Shown: in pieces, positions 1 to 13,000 of the stretch
How the letters are laid out: every line of letters begins with the position of its first letter
Position numbering within the stretch: the first letter of the stretch is position 1
Assembly (NCBI GenBank): GCA_903813345.2
Contig: CAIIXF020000001.1
Span: 39,897,366-39,961,365 of the forward strand
DNA from: Owenia fusiformis
Taxonomy: Eukaryota > Annelida > Polychaeta > Sabellida > Oweniidae
DNA: 64,000 bases
Direction of reading: 5' to 3'
Program-made: the position numbers and the translations under genes
Notes under the pieces: model-generated
What the model was told of the DNA's origin: nothing
Databases searched by the model: none
What the model saw: only the letters and a program-made list of their open reading frames with translations

Positions 1-1024
1 TGGAAAATGGGCCTGGTTTGATATGCTGGCAGTGAGGCTGATTGTGGCAAGTAGTGAAACGGCAAAACAATGGTGGAGTCTTGTACTATAATTTTAAAAT
101 AGAGCTCTCCAAGAGAAATATTATCATGTAATGCAACAGGTAACTTATGTAAACAAATTTTTAAATTGATGTCATCTTTTTTGAATTATCTGAAATAAAA
201 AAAGAATTTTAAATATAAAAAAAGGAATGCAATACAAAGACAGAATTGTATAATAATCACAAACTTTTAATAAATACATGCTGGTATAAAGTAAAAAAAA
301 AAAAAGGTGGAGTCATACCATACGATTTTACACAGGACGCAGTTGTGAAAACAAAATGGCAAAAAGCTTTTGAACTTTTAGGATTATATCTAAAGGTAGA
401 GTATACTATTGATAGTGCTGACTTTGGTATTTTCACACTCAAGTAAAATGCAGTCTGCATCATGAAAGTTTGTCACATTTGAAGAGATAGTCTCTATTGT
501 TTTATTTCTGGGTATCTTCAGGATATTCAACGAGCCCATGCGCCAGGCAGGTACTGACCAACAGTGACCATATGGCATAGGACCAACGGCGTGTACCTTT
601 GAGAACTGCAACCTGTCAAGCACGTGCCCGTGTTTACTAATGAAAGGGAAATCCCCTCACGTGACAGCATTTCTTGAATGACGTATTTTCAAGGTCAGAA
701 ATATCCCCCACAATGCAACAGTTTTCCTACAAAATGTCTTCGCCATGTTAGATAGACTCTGAGGAAGGTCCTTAAATCGGAGTCATCAGAGGTATGTTTC
801 AATAATTTGATCACAAATGTGTGATATTTGTAATCTTTGATAATCGAGCTAAATATTGACTGGTATATTTCTATTATTCGTGCATACAGTTTGCAGAAAT
901 ATACAAAAAACTAAGGCTGGTCTTTCGAAAATTTTCTAAAAAAATTTGACCTCTGCAATTTTTCATTCTTTGTCTTTAAAATGCCTCGCATGGGTGTTTA
1001 TACTTATCATTTTCTTGATTGCAG
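1..1024. other. Region upstream of the Pumilio coding exons, with a possible 5' noncoding exon
   Basis: No convincing coding gene is visible here; the short open frames at 246-623 overlap on both strands and include a poly-A tract. A CACGTG E-box lies near 658 and a TGACGTA (CRE-like) site near 680. The stretch to 791 is followed by a consensus donor (GTATGT at 792), so it may be the first noncoding Pumilio exon. The next acceptor is the CAG ending at 1024. This is inference from splice signals only, and the true transcription start could lie outside the window. Confidence 0.3.
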
Positions 1025-1033
1025 GCGTGTAAC

Positions 1034-1051
1034 ATGAAACCTAAAGTTTAA
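1034..1051 (+). promoter_or_regulatory. Very short upstream ORF in the Pumilio leader
   Basis: An ATG at 1034 opens a five-codon frame (MKPKV) that stops 7 nt before the chosen Pumilio ATG at 1059. It lies in the same exon, which starts at 1025 after a CAG acceptor. It could reduce or reset initiation at the main start. This is seen in the sequence only, with no evidence of use. Confidence 0.35.
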
Positions 1052-1058
1052 TCATAAC

Positions 1059-4000
1059 ATGCAAGAAAAGGCCTGGGACGACAATATCGAGATGCAAGCG
1101 CAGGGACAGCAAGAAATGGCTGCAAGACAACCATCAACTCGATCCCAAGATGATGCTACGGTGGGATATTATTTTCAAAGACCTCACAATGACCAGGTTC
1201 CAAATTATCAAAATAAAAGATGGGCAGCTGGGGATGATAGTGCACTTCCTCAGGTGTGTATTTCTATCCCCCAGCAACTTCCAATAACCCAGATGCGAGT
1301 AGAAATAATCTTGATTTACGTCATTAAAAATTCAAAATTCAGTCAAAGTGATGTCATATTTGAAATCTGCATGTAAAAGTACATCTATAAATATGGTTTC
1401 GAAAATTGTTTATCAACTTTGAAAATTTAATTTTTTTTGAAAATGTGACTTCTTGTTCGGGTTGATTCCCCATAGACCCCATGATACAAAATCACAAAAA
1501 GTGAAATATCTTTTCTTGTATTGGATAAATAACATTTTCTTTTACTGGATATATTTCAGTTTGCATAACTATTAGATACATAAGGGTTATATGAAAATTG
1601 AATCATTAAAACAGATGTGATTTAAGTTTAAGGGAACTTTCTCCTATACCCGCCATGCTATCTGACCCGAACGAGCCACCTGGTAGTGAATCTGGTAACT
1701 ACCTACTCGCATCTGCGTTATTGGTTTGAAATGCATGTGCTTTCACAATTTGCTAAACCAAAACACTGAGGGTCATTTAGTGCACTTTCATTTTGACTTG
1801 CATCTTGGAGTTGTGTGGTTCTTTACTTTGCTGCTTTCCTTCCAGAATGTTAGTTTTACCACGGAAATATATTTCCCTTCTCCCTCCGAGTACCCCTTGA
1901 AGACCTTATCCATCATTAGTCACATTTTGGTGATTCCATGCGAGGTTTACATAGTCCTGAGTTATCCCGTGCCAGGACTATAGTTCTGAGAACGTCTTAA
2001 TCTTTTACCTGTACGATTACAACATGGGAGAATTTTCTACGCCTCTTACACTTAAGATACCTACTTCAATAGATTCCTGGGTATTTTAGCATTCTTTTCG
2101 TGTAGTTGAATCCACAATTATCTGGGTTTATCGGCAGAACGGGAACATTTTTCTTTTTCATTGAGGGAGATTCCATGACTTTTCAAGATTGCGCTTAAAT
2201 TTGAAAGGGGATTCCCTGTTTGACTGGCCCGGGAGTGGCCTGGAAGTACCAATAAATGGAGGAATTTGATGGTTGAAATAAGTTGAATATTACACAAAAA
2301 TATTGCGATCAAAAACGAAAATTTCTTTGTTCTGCCGATAAACCCAGTTTTGGATTCAACTACACAAGAATGCTAAAATACCACGGAATCTAGTAAGTAT
2401 TGAATTTGCTCGAGGACTAGAACATCGGAGAACAATCCATGCCCCAACACTTAAGGTCTCATGATACTTAACAGGTATAAATAAGAGTCCATCATTTTCA
2501 AGTAACGAAATTGAAGAAAAAACTATTTTTCAATTTGATACTTCAATTATGCAGTAAGAAACCCCCAAATCAAAGATGCATGAAAACCCCATTTTTGTGC
2601 TTTAGTATTAGGGCTGATTATGACAAATGATGTCCTCATCAGGGTGTCTGAGTCGTATCAAATACTACCATTAGCAGTTATCTCCATAGGATTTTTCTCA
2701 AGTAGGCGCAAAATTCTCATTTTCACAATTCCGATACTTGATAAAACCATCCATTTTCATTTCATTAAAATACACAAAAGAGAAAAAATGTAGTTGGCCA
2801 ATTCTTTAAATTCGGGCCATGCCAAGATTTTTTGTTATTAAGATACAATCACCTAAAAAGCTTCTTACCTTGTATGTGAATGCCACAAACATATGAATAG
2901 TTCGACCCTTTGGGTACTATGACATTGTACTATAACATGCTATTCATGTCATCATACCCTAAGTCATGGAAGCATCCATAAATAATGAACATATTTTTGG
3001 AGTATATTTATCAACTTGTATGTTTGATATGGCCAGTATTTCAGAACTGTATGACAGCGGTTAAACCAATAGTATGAAATCATCCCATCGAACAAAGTTC
3101 GGGGGGATATAGGGAATGCCTCAGTTTGTCCGCCCGTCCATCTGCCTGTCCATCCGTCCGTCTGGGCAATAACTCAAATACAGTTGGGCCGATTTCGTTC
3201 ATATTTTATACACACATACTAGTGGTGTCAATTAACCGCTTGAGCATTAACCGGTTAACCGGGGGTTTTTACCGGTTAAAGTCGGTTAACCGGCGGGAAA
3301 TTTGAACTGATAATTTCAAATGAAATCTTCATCTTCGATCTTGAAAGTTGAAAAAAATTGGGAAAATGATATATCGGCGTTTATTATTTACGTTCGTCAA
3401 GCGTTACTCTATTCTATGTAAGTAAGCGCGGGAAAGCAATGTGGTAGGGATTAAAGTTGCTGATTGGATGTTTGTAAGGAATTATCGGACCTATCACATG
3501 TATGAGTAGCTCACATGAAACTGACGCTTGAAAAACAAACAGATTAAAATGCAAAGTAAGCGCGGGAAAGCAATGTGGCAGGGATTAAAGTTGCTGATTG
3601 GATGTTTGTAAGGAGTTAAAGGACTTATGACATGTATGAGTAGCTTACGTGAAACTGACACCATAAAACCAAACGGATTAGCATGCAAAATAAGCGCGGG
3701 AAATAACAGAATTATACACGGTCAACTAACCGCCCATAAAAACACAGACCGGTCAAGGCATTATCGGCGGTTAACCGGTTAATACTTGGCACCTCTAACA
3801 CATACCCTATGAGAGTAGAAGTTCTGCTCGAAAGCTGATTTTCAAAATTGCCGTTCATTTATAAATGGTGGCCATTTTAGTGCTGATTTTACAGTAATTT
3901 GGGTACAATATGTAAAACTGCTATTGCAATATGTTTTAAATGTAATAAAATTAATAAAGCTAGAAATGTAGATATTAAAGAAGGCTTCTTAGAAGCACAT

Positions 4001-7000
4001 GGCAGCCATCTTGAAAAATGGCGGCCTTTACTCATTATTTTACGATTTTTGCTCTAACTCGAAAAGTAATGGAACTTATTTTGTTCATATTTGGTATGTG
4101 AATACTTTAATCATGGCACACTGTCTCATGACACTTTTGGTAGAATGTGGCCATTTTGAAAAATGGCTGACATTTTGCTATATAATTTGTCTGTAAAAAT
4201 GCCAGCCATGGCTGTTCGATGGGATTTGCTACGCTTTGGCGTTGCTGATGTCTAGTTGAAAAAATTAGTTACCATTGATACCTATCCTCCATTTTGAAAA
4301 AGAAGACAACGTCTGTCACTAGCTATATCCCGATACTAACCATTAATACTTAAAATTCATTTTTGATTAAAACACCATTCAAAAGTTTGTTTTGAGACCC
4401 CCTCCTATGCAGGGAGGGTAATTTTATATGTACTATTACCTCCATAGGTAGGAATTTGATGAAGAATTTCATCCCAGGAGTGAGGAATTTGATTTGCATG
4501 TTCCCCGGAGCTGGGATTTTTGACTGGATTTATTTCGCCCAGAATACACTAGTGGTGTGACTCGCCACCAAAATCTCTTCTCAAGACTCGAGTAGAATGA
4601 AATTTGACGATCGATTAGACGATTTTGGCAATTTTTTTTTTAAAAATTGAGAAAATTAGAACCTGAAAAGCCGAGGCATTTGTCACTACTTACATCGACT
4701 TTTGGTTTAATGACCACTCAATGATGTAGTTTTGAACGGATTGAGTTCCGTTTTGGATGTTTTAGATGCATATTTACCGTATATTAGCAATGATTTAAGT
4801 ATTTTATGGATTTTTTCGACTTTGAAATTCCCACTTCCGTCAAAATACATATGCGCATGTGATATACCGGATATAAACAAACATAAAAAGCAATGAATAC
4901 GATTCTAATACTTTATTCTCATCAACTGACCATTAAATCGCCATCGAGCTTGTTCTTGCCTTCCCTCCCAAAAAGTTGCACTTGAGCATCCTACTTATAT
5001 TCAAAGCCGTGTCATAATTTAATATAGATGAATAAAACAGGGAGATAACCCAATCGTAAAATATCGTCATTGCATGAATTATAATGTAGGGCACTTTTGA
5101 AAACTAGGAAGCTTACGATGTGGCTTTGTACCTGCCATGTGGGGTGGTTTCACAAAAACTTTTGAATGGTGCATTACTAATGAGATATTAATCAAACTTT
5201 TGTTCAAGTAAATATTGTATGTTGAATTGCTTATAGAACGGATCGTAGAATTTGATTTGTTATTTGCAGGCTGGTAGAGCAATGACAGTCACAGAGTTGG
5301 AAACAGGCCTCCATGCACTGAGTATTGACAGAGATGTAAGTACATACCTAGATTCTTCATATCTTCATCACAAAATTAGAAAAAAACAATGTAGAGTAGG
5401 GCTCTCCCAGGGAAATATAAAGGAGGAAATACCACATTGTAACATGCTCTCCCCTACCCATTAATTAAAATAAATAAGTACATCACCATTTTCTGTTTAC
5501 TTCAGTATTCTGGCAACAACATGAATAACAAGAAGATTTGGGAAGATGAACAGAAAGCTGGGGGAGATGCTAAACCTTACTTCGGTACACCTTGGACACC
5601 CAGAGATGATACATGGGGGGTGCCCTCAGGTAAAATAACAACCATAATTCACAAAAGCTACAGAGACTACTTTATTTTCATCTAACATATGGAATCTGAA
5701 AACAACAGTGTATTTAGGTTATTTGGTTCGATCAGAAGAATGTTACAAAATCTGGTATGGTAACTAGGCTATCATTGGAAATGTATTGGACATTCTAAGA
5801 TATGCACAAAGTTATATGAACAAGAAAAGACTGTAAATTGAGAAAGCAAATCTTATCAAAAGCTTTGAGCAGTGGTGTGTCCACTATATTATCAATAAAA
5901 TAGCATCAAAACAAAAAAATGTGTTCCATTACCAATATTTGTGGGAAAATGTAGTTAATTTTGTTATGATGGTTTAACTCTCCCTCATGTAATGAATCTG
6001 GTACTTTTCAGTACTAAAAAACTTTATCCCCACCTCATGTAAAAAAAAATTTCTAAATCTGTTGAAAATTTGATGTTTATGTTTTCTGCATGAATATACT
6101 TTTGTGATTTGATTTTCTGTTACAGTATTCTTCCTTTTCAACTTTTTAGTTTTAGATTGAATCTTTTTGTTGTTGTACTTTTCTAATCTGTTAATCCAAT
6201 AGTTTAGTTAACCATACCTCGGAAGACCCTTCAAATATTGATACGATCCTAGCACCATCCACTGTATGATATACAGTATGGTTCTTCTCACATGCTCTAC
6301 TCTAACATTTCCAAATGTTTAATCTAGATGCTACTAGGTAATAACAACAGCCAAGCATATTGCTGACACATTTCAATAATAGAAATGTCAACGTAACCTC
6401 AACATCATATCAGTGCTGATCTTCTCTATATTTAGTTTTATTAACTCCTTTCTCTTGCAAAACTGTATACTAGTTAAGTAAAATCAGATCATGAGACAGT
6501 TTTGCAATAGAATGTTTTTTCTGTTTGTTTTCACCCCTACCCCTATTAACTTACAGAGCATGCTGTCTCTCACCCTATCAACATGCAGCGTAACCGTAGT
6601 TTCCCAGGAAACGACATGTCTAACGTTTTAAACCCACGTTCTTCAGAACCAGGACAGCTACATATGAACATGGTGGAGTATGTATTGGGAGGCTCTCCCA
6701 CTGGCAAAGAACTAGACTCAAGGCTTGGGCGGCGTCAACAAGGATATGTAAGCATTGTCTCTTTGTTTGATACAATTTTGTAAGATACATGTCACATGAG
6801 GCCTTACAAATTATACTTCTGTGCCAATTCAGATGTTATCCCAAAACTATTTATTCCAATTTGTGGGGCATTGTTGCCACTTTAGAACCACATTAAAAAG
6901 AAAAACCCTGATTGGTTCTACCCTTGAACAGAAGAGTAATTTGTATGGACCTGATTTTGTATCCTGAGATTAGAGTCGCTTGTTGTGCTCATCATCATGG

Positions 7001-10000
7001 CCTTCGGGTGCTAAGATTTTCTCAGATATAAACATCAAGCTAAATCCCCAGCATGGTTTATGTGACCATTCTGACGCAGAGCTTGGGATACAATAATTTC
7101 TGGGTACAAATAAATATTTTGAGCAACATTTGTTCTTTAATATCATGTAAGGAAACTCAGTTTGGAATGTTTGAAAATAAGAATGGATCTCGAAAGATGT
7201 TAACACACTGAATTCACTTTTGACATTTATGATGAAATCTTTGCAGTAAAGAATCATTAGAAAGCAATAATATCTTTATGATTGGTGATTATAATGTGCT
7301 ATTGATTAAGTATGTATGAATATTAATTGGCAGCTGTTACTATATCAGTTTGTTTTGACAGGTTTTGATTAAATTACAATGACGTTTCACTGGAAATTTT
7401 TCATGATAGTCATTTTTTATAATTTATTTTATATTTATTGATTGACATAATCTCTTACTTAAAATATGGTCATACTTACGATTAAAAGCAAGAGTTAACC
7501 AAGAATTTTATCAATCGGTATCCTTAGAATTCTATCATCTTTATATCCTGAGAAGAGTTCTGTTGATAGCAAAAATTGCACCCTCAAAATGAAATCATGC
7601 AATTGGATGCAGACAGTACAGACCAGTGTATAGTTTAGGAATCCTGTGTTTATAGTCCCTGCCTTTATATGAAGTTAAACTTGAATTGCAGCCTCCGCAA
7701 CAAGGGGAGCAGAAAGGAGAGAAGAACAGTAAGACCCCTTCACCATTTGAAGGCCAGAAGGAGGGCTCTGACCCTGAAATGAGACAAGATCATAACCAGG
7801 CCAATGGTATAGTTCAGAATGGCATGGAAGATCAGGAGGGCCAGTTTAGGTACTTAAATGAACAGACTAATATCAAATTCATAATTATTGGGTTACAATT
7901 GTCAAAATTTATGTTCATCACCAAAATTGCTGTTTCTTTGCTCACATTGGTCCATGGCATTTCCTATTCATTTGCAATAATCAGGTTGATCTTCAACAGG
8001 CTGAAAATCCTATACACCCTGTGTTTGTGTTACTATCAACAATTCAACATACTTATAAAAGGATGCCTAAGCATGCTAATTCCAGAATTGATGGAGAGTT
8101 TTAGTTTGAAATTTGTTAACAAATCACGGCCATTGTCTTTTGATAATTCATGACTATGACACCTATAAATAGTCTATACCACCTTTAAATAGTCTATGCC
8201 CTGATGTTTGATTGTCAACTTGACTTTTAGAAACCCTGGAAGTAGGCAGACCTCCCCTACTGAGGACCAGCAGCCGATGGCCATCCAGTCTCAGTTGAAT
8301 GCCAATGCACAGAAGTTCATTGCGCCCAAGAATGAGATGATTGAGGGAGGCAACAATCAGATGCCACCACAGATGATGCCACAGCAAGGCCTCCATTTAG
8401 ATGCCCAGCAGTTTGAGCCGGTGGGGATAGACCCAATGAATTTTGATTACGCTAACCAGTTCCAGGCACCATCTATGGATAGCCCTGGTAACTTCAACCC
8501 CAACATGGATTACAATCAGCAGGTAATTAAAGTGAATTAATCTAGCTCTCCCATGGTGAATAGAAAGTGAACTCTTAAATGAGTCATCCCTTACTGCCTA
8601 ACAACTGTGCCCATAGCAACCCAATAATTTTGTCAATTAACAGTCAATTAAGCTTTGCTCATTCATCACAAATATATTGAAAGAAGATAAACATTCTTAG
8701 TGTAGTCACATACACAGAATCTCAGTCTGGGATATATATTGAATTTAATATCAAAAGCCAAATTTGAGAGCAATCTTAAATTTTGAGTTTTTCTTCAGCT
8801 AATGAGGCAACAACAACAGCAGCAACAACAGCAGCAGCAACAACAGCAGCAGCAACAAATAGCTGTTCTGGCACCTCAATACGCTCTAGCACAACAACAG
8901 CAACTTGGTTAGTAATGTCAGATTTATGTAACTTTCTCAGAAATCAACTTCAGGCAAAATCCCCAGCATGGTTTATCTGTACCATTCTGACGCAGTGCTT
9001 GTGACACAATAAATACAAAACATTCTATATATTGAACCCTTCCTATATTCACATGTTTGAATGGGCCACCTTATGGTAAATATTGTAACATGAATGGTTA
9101 TGTGTACTCTTTTAATTAAGTCGCTTAGCAGTAATTTAACACTCATGCATGCATATATGTGCTTTGGAGAAAGGACACTTGCAAATTCTTTGTATGTTCA
9201 TATGTATAATATTCCCTAATCTGCTAAGCATTAAATTAATGTGTGGATATGGCATGATCTTCTTTTCTTTATCTTTGTAAGTAATATTAATAGAAAATAT
9301 ATTGTAAGGATTTTTTATTTATTTTATGATTTCTATTTTATTTTTAAAGCATACTTGCAAACCTGTAAATATGTTGTTTGTATGTCTTGATTGAATGTGT
9401 CTGGTGTAGTAGGAGTGAATGAAAATGAATGAATGTTCTTTCTGTTAAACCTGCACATCGCTCCAAAACGCAATATGTTGACATATATTGTTTTTACATT
9501 TTCAAGCTCTAATATAAAGTTTAAGTAAATAAAAAAAAATTTCTGCGTAATATCAAAGAACAATCATTTAGTTAAAAAAATAGAAAGGCGAACGCGGGAT
9601 TCGAACCCGGGCCTCCCGCGTGCTCGGCGAGGATTCTACCGCTGCACCACCGTATTATTATGTATGATGGGAGTAATTAAACGCTACTTATTTTAAATGC
9701 TATGATTCGGAAGTGACGTCACGTTCTTCATTTAGAAACCTTTCCAAAATCATATCGCCGGCTCCGATCGAAGCAAATTCAATGAAAAATCTTTAAAATG
9801 ACACATTTATCGTAAGTATTTCTACACAAGATTTGCCCCATTTGTTCATGATTCTATAATCTTTCATTAAGCTCAAAATGATAAAGTTCACCCCCGAAAC
9901 AACCCAAGATTGCGTTTCGGAGCGTAGTCCAGCTTTAAGGTGACTCATGTGTCACATATCTTGTTATTGGAGAATGATTGGTGGTCATACTGGTCTTCAC

Positions 10001-13000
10001 ATGAATATAAAATGTACAAGGCTTATTGTTTCATATAGAGAAGCCATCCATGTGTCATTCAAATACCATTTGACAGATTGGGTTAAAATTTTACAGGCTG
10101 TCGCCTTATGAAGATAGGACCTCTGCACGAGAAGGAATTTTCAATATGACTGCTTGATTCAAAATGGCCACATTTTTCTTAAAAATACAATCTTTGAGAA
10201 ATCAAATTCCAGTTTGACAGATTTAGTTTGCTGATTTCTTTGCTGATTTCTTTGCTGATACCTGAGGGGCAGAGGACTCGTAAAAATATTATCTTTGTAA
10301 CTCGAATATGAGTTGTTAGATTTGGTTCAGATTTCATGTGCTTATGCCTAGAGGCATAGGACTCTTCTCAAGAAGGAATTAAAGATGGCTACTGAATTCA
10401 AAAAAGCTGCCTTTCAAGTAATACTATCTGGTTATTATTTTTATCATGTTATGTTCAAAACGACAAGAGATATGTTGTTTTCATCGTTTAAGAATGGAGT
10501 GTTCAGTGTGAAGAGAGCTTGTGTGTACATACATATGTTCACAAAATCATTAGATGGTAGTTGTGTGTGCGCATGGCTTAAGGTGCACGTGTTCCATTTC
10601 TAGGTGTCAGTCCAAGTGCTCCCAACAGTGCTCCCTATGTAGTGAACACTCAGGACCCTTATGCAGTGGGCATACCTCTCACAGGTCAGGCGCGCAACAT
10701 GAAAGGCTCTTCATCCACATATTTCACAGCATTCAGCACTTAAAGAGCCTGTCTCTAGTTCTGCTCCTTAATAACCAAAAATGAACACAATTTTGAATTG
10801 CTAATACCAAAGTTTGATATTGGAATGGTCCTTGTCTAAGTAAAGATTTGGTCAACTATTGTACTTAACAGTCTTTTTTATGATATTTAAGAAATTCCTT
10901 ATTTGGGATAATTTTAGAGACAAAAATGATTAATTTGACATTGATTGAAAGCTGCCCCATAAAATCTACTTCACACAATTTGGATGAAAAGTCTTTTTTG
11001 CTGTAACGTGTGAATCTATAGGTAGATTTCATTGTAGAGTTGCCTGTTCACAATGGGTTGCTGCTGAAGTTTCTGTAACATTCACAAAATTAACAACTTG
11101 TGGTTGGTGCCAGGTGTTTGGATTTCGGCATCTGTAACAAATGGCATGTTAATGCCTCGTTTATGAATGTTACAGAAGCTGTTGTAACAGTTCCCACTGT
11201 GCTGTTTCACATATGCATGTACCATATAATTCATTTGCTTTGGCTTGCTTTACTAACACCAATGTACTACTTACACAGAACTTTTTTTGTATTTTTTTTA
11301 TTAATTTGAAAAGTAGCTCTCATATTTTCTCATATTGTAGGCCTGTATATTGATTGTAGTTCATGTATTACATGACATCTATAGATTCCCAAACACATTT
11401 TTATGAAGACAAAATATATGTTAGATTAAGAGCACTTATGTCCCATCTTTTAGTAGTATATGTTGCTTTGAATAGTGCACTGCTAACTAGCTTTCTTTGA
11501 TAACTCGTGTTGCTTTTATTTAAATCGATTTGTTATATAATAAACTGTAAATGTTCCATCGATTATAGAACCTCTTCAGAATACTTTTTGGTATTCCTTA
11601 ATGTGCACGAATCATTGATTATTGTTTCTCTGCATTTGAACTAGCATCCATGTCATTGTTGTCAAAATTAACACTCTTGAATACAAGAATCACAAGTTCG
11701 AGAAAATCCCCCATCTGAACCAAGGTTCTGTTCATTCTGATGCATGTTTTTGTTTGACAATGTGGTCTAAATCATGTTTGATTTATCAGCAGGTCCAACC
11801 GCAGTGGTGCCACCACAGTACTATGGTATCCAGACACCATGGGGAGTTTATCCAGCTAACATAGTACAGACACAACCTGGTAAGTAGAACATTTCAACTT
11901 TCATCTTATGTATAATTGTGCCTCAAGTTCTGTTTCTACAGTGCAGTTTCTATTATATAAGTGATAACATGTAAATGAATAAAGCTTCAATTTGATTGAG
12001 TTCTGTCGTGTTGAACTTATTTAGTGTTTTGCAATCAGTTCATTTTTTAAACTAATAATACTTTGTTTATGTCAGATTTTGTCTACAAAATAAACATTAA
12101 GATTAGACTCTCTAATTGTGCCAAGTGCAGTAGTCTTTGCGTGCTAAAACTTTCTAAGATATAAGCTAAATCCCAGCATGTTTGGTTTGTACCATTCTGA
12201 TGCAGAGCTTCACACATTTTAAACTACAAAGAGGGTTTCAACAAGATATGTGTAATCATTAAATGGAAACAACAATAGGCTGACATAGGGACCTGTGCAT
12301 ATGAATAGGATTGATATGAAATTATGCAGTATGAGAAAATTAAGATTGTCATGTTATTTATTTGATTCTCAGGTCAGCAACAGCAGCAGCAGCAACAACC
12401 ACAACAGCAACAGCAGCAAGCACAGCAGCAACAGCCAGCAATGGTGCGCAGTGGGCAAGATGGACGACCTCTAACCCCAAGTCAGCAGCAGCAACAAGAT
12501 AACGTGCAGGCAAATATACAACTTCAGCCAGGTAAAAGCTTTAATACATTACAATGTCTTGTTAAGCGTAAAAGTAAACCTTAATGTTCTTGTGTACTTT
12601 ATAATTTCAAAATGCTTACAGATTATACAGATTGACTATTAAATGAGACACTTGTGAACTTCTGTGAACCAATCATATTGCATATTTTTAAGTTGTATAA
12701 AATTACTATGTTTCATTTTCTGTTAATCTGTTTTTATTAGCAGGTGCCGGTTACCAGATCATTGCACCAGCGTACTATGACCGTAATGGGCAGCTAGTTA
12801 TGGGCAATCCCCAGGGTGTTGGTACCCCAGTGAGACTTGTCTCTCCCGCCCCCATCATTGTTAATGCAGGTGGCCAAGGTAAGAACTGCTAAAGTACTTT
12901 TGAAATAAAGTCTAAAATATGCTTCGATCAAGTTCAGTTAACTACAGTACTGAAAGAGCCAAAATAGCTGTGAGATTAGAGTCGCTGTGGTCTTTGCATC

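Noticed and set aside
246-623. Short open frames upstream of Pumilio
   Set aside because: They overlap on opposite strands, include a poly-A tract and resemble nothing known.
4545-4620. ACTAGTGGTGTGACTCGCCACC as a second hAT element
   Set aside because: It has a TIR-like start, but no matching inverted end or target duplication was found.
8163-8396. A minus-strand frame opposite Pumilio exon 6
   Set aside because: A shadow of the plus-strand coding exon 8231-8522.
9589-9655. A functional tRNA-Gly gene on the minus strand
   Set aside because: The A and B boxes are good, but the acceptor stem does not pair, U33 is replaced by G, and it lies inside a MITE.
11690-11765. GAAAATCCCCCATCTGAACC...CATTCTGATGCATG as an eleventh snoRNA copy
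   Set aside because: It weakly resembles subfamily A hairpin 2 but has no recognisable hairpin 1 or boxes; at best a remnant.
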